Of a stretch of 64,000 bases of DNA, positions 59,611-64,000 are shown piece by piece (the stretch's first letter is position 1; each line of letters opens with the position of its first letter). The stretch spans positions 62,001-126,000 of the forward strand of contig NZ_PQSR01000005.1 of NCBI RefSeq assembly GCF_002920635.1, read 5' to 3'. The notes beneath the pieces were generated by a model that saw only the letters and a list, made by a program, of their open reading frames with translations, ran no database searches and was not told the DNA's origin. Position numbers and translations under genes: made by a program. This DNA is from Streptomyces sp. Ru72 (lineage in GTDB: Bacteria > Actinomycetota > Actinomycetes > Streptomycetales > Streptomycetaceae).

Positions 59611-60197
59611 GAGGGCAGCCTAATCCGTAGTTATGAGCGTTCCGACGGAGCGGGTGCTTCTCGGGGCGTTCGAGTACCAGACCGTGACATCCAAGTGCAG
59701 CCGGGCCGCGGAGGCCTCAACGTAGATCGGTGCACGGTCTGGTGCGAGTTGTGGTGGCGGTCACGTGGGCGCCGGGCGGACGCTTCGTACGCGCCCGGCC
59801 CGAGATGCCTATGGCTAGACAATGCGCCGTCCGGCGTCTCCGTGGCCGCCACCACAAGCGGTGTTGGCGCCCGTCGGCGCTGGACGTATGCCCAAAACTC
59901 ACCCGGCATCGATGCCTATTAAGAGAGCGGCGGCGTCCAGGGCCGTCGCGCGTCAACACCTCTCGACTTGATCACGCGTTTGTGGTGGTGGTGCGAGCCC
60001 ATCGCACGGTGACCTCTCGATGCGCCCGAGCCGTCTGAGCTCTCGCATAGACCGAGGCCCGTGGGATGCGCTGGTGCCACGAACGGCTAGTGAGGTGGCG
60101 GCCCGACCGCGACGCGGTCGAGGCCTGGGATTAGGTCGCTGCGTGGCCCGCATGCGCTCGTGACCAGCGCAAACACCGAACTCTGGGGAGGGGAACC
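59611..60197. other. 587-bp gap with imperfect inverted repeat and possible IS left end
   Basis: No intact gene is present. TTGTGGTGGCGG (59749-59760) and its exact complement (59846-59857) delimit a 109-nt imperfect inverted repeat whose arms match at 21 of 25 positions. Farther right, CGACCGC-GAC-GCGGTCG (60104-60120) is a perfect hairpin in the 5' flank of the transposase. The left end of the IS element probably lies between 59950 and 60100. Confidence 0.5.
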
Positions 60198-61440
60198 TTG
60201 ATCTACTGCGGAATCGACTGGGCGGAACGAACCCACGATGTCGCCCTGGTCGACGACACCGGCCAGCTGCTGGCCAAGCGACACATCACCGACGACGCTG
60301 CCGGCTACAAGATCCTGCTGGAACTGCTCGCCGAGTACGGCGACAGCGAGGAGGACCCGATCCCGGTCGCGATCGAGACCTCCCGCGGCCTGCTGGTGGC
60401 CGTCCTGCGGACCGGCACGCGCAAGGTGTACGCGATCAACCCGATGGCCGCCGCCCGCTATCGCGACCGGCACTCCGTCTCGCGCAAGAAGTCCGATCCC
60501 GGCGACGCCCTGGTCCTGGCGAACATCCTCCGCACCGACATGCACGCCCACCGGCCCCTGCCCGACGACAGCGACATCGGCCGCGCGATCAGCGTCCTGG
60601 CCCGCGCCCAGCAGGACTCCCTCTGGAACCGGCAGCAGCTCGCCAACCAGCTCCGGTCTCTGCTGCGCGAGTACTACCCCGCCGCCCTGGCCGCCTTCGC
60701 CGCCTGGGCCAACGGCCTGTGCCGTCCCGAGGCCCGCGAACTCCTCAAGACCGCCCCGACCCCGGCCCGGGCCGCGCGCCTGACTCGCACCCAGATCCAG
60801 GCCGCGCTCAAGCGAGCCGGCCGCCAGCGCGGCATCGAAGCCGAGGCCGAGCGCCTCCGCGAAGTCTTCCGTGCCGAGTGGGCCCACCAGCCTCCACTGA
60901 TCGAGGAAGCGCTCGGCAAGCAGATGCTCGCCCTCCTCATCCAGCTGGACGCTGCCTGCACCGCCGCCGACCAGCTCGCCGAGGCGGTGGAAGAGGCCTT
61001 CCCCCAGCATCCGGACGCCGAGATCCTGCTGAGCTTCCCCGGCCTCGGCATCCAGCTCGCCGCCCGCGTCCTGGCCGAGATCGGCGACGACCGCACCCGC
61101 TTCGCCGACGCCCGCGGCCTGAAGGCCTACGCCGGCTCCTCGCCCATCACCCGCGCCTCCGGCAAGAAGTCCGCCATCACCAGACGCTGGGTGAAGAACG
61201 ACCGCCTCAACCACGCCGGCTACCTCTGGGCCTTCGCCTCACTCCGGGCATCTACCGGAGCCAACGCCCACTACCGGCGCCGACGCGAACAAGGCGACTG
61301 GCACGCCGCCGCCCAGCGCAACCTCTTCAACCGCATGATCGGACAGCTCTACCACTGCCTGAAGCAGGGCAGGACTTACGACGAGTCGCTCGCCTTCGGC
61401 GCCCCTTCCTCCGAGGCTGTTGTCAGAGCGGCTTGAGCTG
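60050..61440 (+). mobile_element. IS110-family insertion sequence (boundaries approximate)
   Basis: One IS110 transposase plus 5' flank. The family has no terminal inverted repeats and leaves little duplication, so both limits are inferred. The right limit must lie very close to 61436 because a minus-strand gene begins its stop at 61442. In IS110-group elements the 5' non-coding flank encodes a bridge RNA; the 60104-60120 hairpin is a candidate part of it. Confidence 0.6.
60198..61436 (+). CDS. IS110-family transposase (DEDD/serine recombinase)
   Basis: A 412-residue enzyme. The N-terminal RuvC-like DEDD domain shows D7 in GIDWA, E60 in VAIETSRG, and D100 and D103 in KKSDPGDA, matching the family spacing. 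A coiled centre follows and the C-terminal Tnp domain has PGLGIQLAARVLAEIGD and YAGSSPITRASGKK with the likely catalytic serine S321. The TTG start is preceded by GGGGAGGGGAACC. The frame is intact with no disruption, so it may be active. It faces wblA. Confidence 0.94.
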   Translation: MIYCGIDWAERTHDVALVDDTGQLLAKRHITDDAAGYKILLELLAEYGDSEEDPIPVAIETSRGLLVAVLRTGTRKVYAINPMAAARYRDRHSVSRKKSDPGDALVLANILRTDMHAHRPLPDDSDIGRAISVLARAQQDSLWNRQQLANQLRSLLREYYPAALAAFAAWANGLCRPEARELLKTAPTPARAARLTRTQIQAALKRAGRQRGIEAEAERLREVFRAEWAHQPPLIEEALGKQMLALLIQLDAACTAADQLAEAVEEAFPQHPDAEILLSFPGLGIQLAARVLAEIGDDRTRFADARGLKAYAGSSPITRASGKKSAITRRWVKNDRLNHAGYLWAFASLRASTGANAHYRRRREQGDWHAAAQRNLFNRMIGQLYHCLKQGRTYDESLAFGAPSSEAVVRAA

Positions 61441-61441
61441 G

Positions 61442-62143
61442 TCAGCGTGGAGTGAGGCAGGCTTCGAGGGCGGCTCGCTGTTGCGGGCGCAGGTGGTCGC
61501 CGAGGGGGACTTTCCGGGGGCTGTGTTCGCCTTCGCAGAGCCAGCTCTGTTCGTCATCATCGAACCACCAGTCCTCGGCGCCCCACATCGGGTGTCCCTG
61601 GAGCAGGTGTCTGGCCAACGTCTCGCTCGACTCAGGAGCACCCTGAGCGATGAGCGCTTGGACCACGGCGGTCACTGCCTCGTCCGGAACCGCCGCGTCG
61701 CCGAGAACAGGCAGAAGCAGGAGGAGACGGGCGTGAGAGTCGGTGACGCCTTCCGCACCCGGTGGTGCCTCCACCAGGGCGGCGAGCTCGGGCCAGCACA
61801 GCCCCGGGCCGATGCGGTCCTGATCGTCGCTGGCCAGAACGAGATCCTGGCTCCAGTCGGGATGCGTGAGGAAGTAGTCCGTGGTCGTGAACTCCTCGCC
61901 GCTGTTGAAGTGCACGACGATCGCGAAGCCGCCAGCCAATGGCACCGTGAACATGGGCCACGCCGACGGGTCGTGGAGCCTGTCGAGCATGGCGTCCGCG
62001 TCACCCGCGTCCGATCCGAAGGCTTCCGGCTCGAACCCCTCGGCCAGGTCCGCCAAGTACGCAGGCCAGAACCCCGGCTCATCCAGGAGCGGGTGCCCGT
62101 CCACGACGGGCGACGAGGAGTACCAGTGCCGTGCCATCACCAT
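61442..62143 (-). CDS. Hypothetical acidic protein next to the IS element
   Basis: A 233-residue acidic, tryptophan-rich protein of unknown family (RHWYSSSPVVDGHPLLDEPGFWPAYLADL, then GFAIVVHFNSGEEFTTTDYF and WWFDDDEQSW). No signal peptide, membrane segment or catalytic motif is visible. ATG 62143 follows GGAGAG. Its stop is only 6 nt from the transposase stop, so the C-terminal tail may have been altered or supplied by the insertion; a copy without the IS would settle this. Confidence 0.65.
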   Translation of the reverse strand: MVMARHWYSSSPVVDGHPLLDEPGFWPAYLADLAEGFEPEAFGSDAGDADAMLDRLHDPSAWPMFTVPLAGGFAIVVHFNSGEEFTTTDYFLTHPDWSQDLVLASDDQDRIGPGLCWPELAALVEAPPGAEGVTDSHARLLLLLPVLGDAAVPDEAVTAVVQALIAQGAPESSETLARHLLQGHPMWGAEDWWFDDDEQSWLCEGEHSPRKVPLGDHLRPQQRAALEACLTPR

Positions 62144-62632
62144 GCCGGGATTCTCTCCAAGCGCGGTCGGGGCTGTTCGAAGCCCCCGGCCCTCACGGCC
62201 GACTGGCTTGACGGCATAGCAACGTGAGGTGTCTACGTTCTCATTCGCCGGACACGCGTACAGGCCTTGGCCTAAGCTGCTCCCAACTGTCACAGCGGTA
62301 GGGCCACGTATCAAGTACGTCCGGCGACCCCGAATCGTTCCGGTGTTCCTCGAACTTTCTTGGCGGATGCGTGCCCGGATTCGCCTTGTGTGTCATCAGG
62401 CGTCCGTTGTGACGCCACTGAACTGTCCTGGTTTGTCCGGAAAGTAACGTTCGTTACCAGCTCACTCCCACGGGTGATCTGCCGTTTACCCATAGTCCGT
62501 TCGGACCATTCAAGATTGGGCCCGAAGGGGGTGTTGCGCTGTCCCCTCCTTCCGTAACGTCCTCAACTGGCGGCGGTGAATATGCCGCTGCCGCCGTGGG
62601 GGAGCCTCGATTCGGGAGAGGACGGCGCCGGT
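62144..62632 (+). promoter_or_regulatory. wblA upstream region with palindromes
   Basis: In this 489-bp region GGCGTC-CGTTGT-GACGCC (62399-62416) and GTAACG-TT-CGTTAC (62444-62457) are perfect dyads 27 bp apart, plausible developmental-regulator sites upstream of wblA. The second resembles the TNAC...GTNA pattern of BldD boxes but has four rather than five central bases. No -10 is certain. The final purine run GGGAGAGGAC precedes ATG 62633. Confidence 0.5.
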
Positions 62633-62971
62633 ATGGGCTGGGTAACCGACTGGAGTGCGCAGGCGGCCTGCCGCACTACCGATCCGGATGAACTGTTCGT
62701 TCAGGGAGCAGCGCAGAACAGGGCCAAGGCGGTGTGCACCGGATGTCCGGTACGCACGGAATGCCTGGCGGACGCGCTGGACAACCGCGTCGAGTTCGGC
62801 GTGTGGGGTGGCATGACGGAGCGGGAGCGCCGCGCACTGCTGCGCAGGCGGCCGACCGTCACCTCCTGGCGTCGCCTGCTGGAGACCGCGCGTACGGAAT
62901 ACGAGCGCGGGGCGGGCCTGCTGCCCCTCGGTGAGGAAGAGACGTACGAGAACTACGCGGCGGTGAGCTGA
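62633..62971 (+). CDS. wblA: WhiB-family regulator WblA
   Basis: A 112-residue WhiB-like [4Fe-4S] protein. Cluster ligands are C13, C35, C38 and C44 (QAACRTTD ... AVCTGCPVRTEC) and the conserved turn GVWGG is at residues 56-60, followed by a basic region (RERRALLRRR) that contacts DNA or sigma. WblA is a global regulator of development and secondary metabolism in streptomycetes. ATG 62633 is preferred to the in-frame GTG 62576 because it matches the family N-terminus MGWVTDWS. A hairpin terminator follows 24 nt after the stop. Confidence 0.95.
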   Translation: MGWVTDWSAQAACRTTDPDELFVQGAAQNRAKAVCTGCPVRTECLADALDNRVEFGVWGGMTERERRALLRRRPTVTSWRRLLETARTEYERGAGLLPLGEEETYENYAAVS

Positions 62972-63373
62972 GGGCGGCCACCGTCCGAGGCGGGCGCCCG
63001 CCGCCGACGGCGGGCAACGGACACCTCATGGTGCCCTCGGCGTGCCATCCACTCCGACCTGGGTCTTCTCGCAGGGGTCCTTCGACGGTCCTGTTCGAGG
63101 GCCCTCTTCAAGGAGGGCGCCGCCGGGCGCGGTTGTGTCATGGCCTGCGGGACCGCGCGTCTGTGCCACGCGGGGCGCGGCACGACCGGGCGGGTGCGCC
63201 GACGCGGGCGGCGCGCGGGCGTCAGCTGCCCTGCCTGCCCGACCCTGCGAGGCTGACAGCCGCGCCCAAGGGCTCACACTCGGCCGTATGCCTGCCTCGG
63301 TCCTCCGAGCGCCCCGGGCGCCCGGCGGTCGTACACCCGTCTCCGCCGCGTCCCGGCGAGCATGCCGGGCCCC
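62972..63373. terminator. wblA terminator and uninterpreted gap
   Basis: GCCCGCCG-CCGA-CGGCGGGC (62996-63015) is an 8-bp perfect hairpin. The remaining 350 bp up to the ATPase gene has a CCCTC-TTCAA-GGAGGG-like stem near 63100. I see no coding signal in it. Confidence 0.65.
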
Positions 63374-64000
63374 TCACGCGTATGCCTCGCGCTCCTCGGG
63401 GCGATCGGGCTGGTTGGCCGCGAGGCGGTCACCGATGTCCCGTAGCCCCGCGAGGTCGTGGACGTCGCCGGGCAGTGCGGCCACTTCCGCCACGGCCACC
63501 TCGGGGTGGAGCGCGGTGAAACGGTCACGCGTGCGCTGCTCTCGGGAGAGCAACTGCATACGCTCGGCGTGCAGTCGCAGCAGACCCACGGCGAGGTGCT
63601 CGACGCTCCGGTCCTGGTCCGTGGCGGTGGGGGAGTCCGCGCCGGGGCCAGATGCTCCGGAAGAGGGCGATTCTGAACTGCCGTACGTGTCGGGAGCGTT
63701 ACGAAGTCCAGCTTTCCCGCCCCGCTGATCCACAATGCGGGACTCGTCAAGATTTTCCGCGGCGGCGAGCGCCCGCTCGGCCGACAACTGGGCGGCGTCG
63801 CTGCCGTGGACCCGGTTGAGTACCAGGCCGGCCAGCGGCATGTCCTCGGCGGCCAGGCGCTCCACGAAGTACGCGGCCTCCCGCAGCGCGTCCCGCTCCG
63901 GGGCCGCCACCACCAGGAACGCAGTACCGGGCGCCTGAAGCAGCTTGTAGGTGGCGTCAGCGCGCGTGCGGAACCCGCCGAACATGGTGTCCATGGCGGC
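63374..64000 (-). CDS. ArsA-family ATPase, C-terminal part (gene runs off the window)
   Basis: The 3' 209 codons of a longer gene. Visible features are the conserved AFLVVAAPERDALREAAYFVERLAAEDMPLAGLVLNRVHG stretch and a helical tail (LAVGLLRLHAERMQLLSREQRTRDRFTALHPEVAVAEVAALPGD). These match the C-terminal half of anion-transporting-ATPase (ArsA/GET3-like) proteins of actinobacteria. The Walker A end lies outside the window. In streptomycetes two such genes typically follow wblA, so co-regulation is possible. A low-complexity Ser/Gly/Pro insert occurs near the middle. Confidence 0.85.
   Translation of the reverse strand, partial: AAMDTMFGGFRTRADATYKLLQAPGTAFLVVAAPERDALREAAYFVERLAAEDMPLAGLVLNRVHGSDAAQLSAERALAAAENLDESRIVDQRGGKAGLRNAPDTYGSSESPSSGASGPGADSPTATDQDRSVEHLAVGLLRLHAERMQLLSREQRTRDRFTALHPEVAVAEVAALPGDVHDLAGLRDIGDRLAANQPDRPEEREAYA

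Noticed and set aside
59631..60038. Overlapping short frames on both strands of the 59611-60197 gap as a gene
   Set aside because: Neither has a ribosome-binding site or recognisable domain, and the sequence is dominated by an inverted repeat.
62953..63728. Plus-strand and minus-strand frames between wblA and the ArsA-like gene
   Set aside because: They lack start signals and conserved motifs; the region 62972-63373 shows only terminator-like structure.

Overview
The window is about 64 kb of chromosome from a Streptomyces species. The support is very high GC with third-codon-position bias, WblA, many SigE/ECF-type sigma factors, and GTG/TTG starts. From memory, the gene order also matches S. 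coelicolor from SCO3646 (kynA) down to SCO3578 (ArsA-like ATPase). Most of it is conserved core chromosome with small accessory patches.

1-11.4 kb: a kynurenine pathway end (tryptophan 2,3-dioxygenase fragment, kynureninase, KynB-type formamidase), a DUF1023 hydrolase and a membrane acyltransferase. These are followed by two adjacent, closely similar NarL-type two-component systems, a P450 and a degenerate lipid-kinase-like protein. 11.4-16.6 kb: purA with a structured leader, a Tat-exported 5'-nucleotidase, and a divergent pair of NmrA-type reductase and SnoaL-tailed ECF sigma factor. 16.5-20 kb: an accessory patch with a TetR regulator, three coupled secreted/lipoprotein genes, a DUF397 gene whose XRE partner survives only as a C-terminal stub, and an RHH/PIN-like toxin-antitoxin pair. 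20-31.5 kb: a GntR regulator, a class III aminotransferase, a membrane Ser/Thr kinase, a SLATT-like protein, ybaB-recR-DUF5063, a TSUP exporter, and the aspartate pathway pair lysC-asd.

31.5-44.8 kb: a SigE-family sigma factor with a coupled membrane partner, SURF1, an S9 peptidase, a two-RCK NAD-binding membrane protein, an aquaporin, a GAF/PAS/PP2C phosphatase, an ECF sigma factor with its zinc-finger anti-sigma, and a small membrane protein. 44.8-50.2 kb: a minus-strand extracytoplasmic copper locus with two amicyanin-like cupredoxins (one carrying a duplicated C-terminal domain), a YceI-like protein, a CopC-CopD fusion and an anchored secreted protein. 50.4-53.5 kb: a response-regulator remnant, then a nickel/cobalt module of an NmtR-type sensor diverging from a P1B-4 ATPase that is coupled to a thioredoxin-fold ferredoxin-like protein.

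53.6-64 kb: a VOC protein, a possible integrase remnant beside tRNA-Pro(CGG), a Pr6Pr membrane protein, a metallophosphoesterase, a YqeY protein and a class A penicillin-binding protein. An IS110-family element and a hypothetical gene lie between that penicillin-binding protein gene and wblA. The window closes inside an ArsA-like ATPase gene.

Many genes have a TANNNT-type -10 hexamer ending 6-7 nt before the start codon, so leaderless transcription looks frequent. All functional calls rest on motifs read by eye; no database search was possible.
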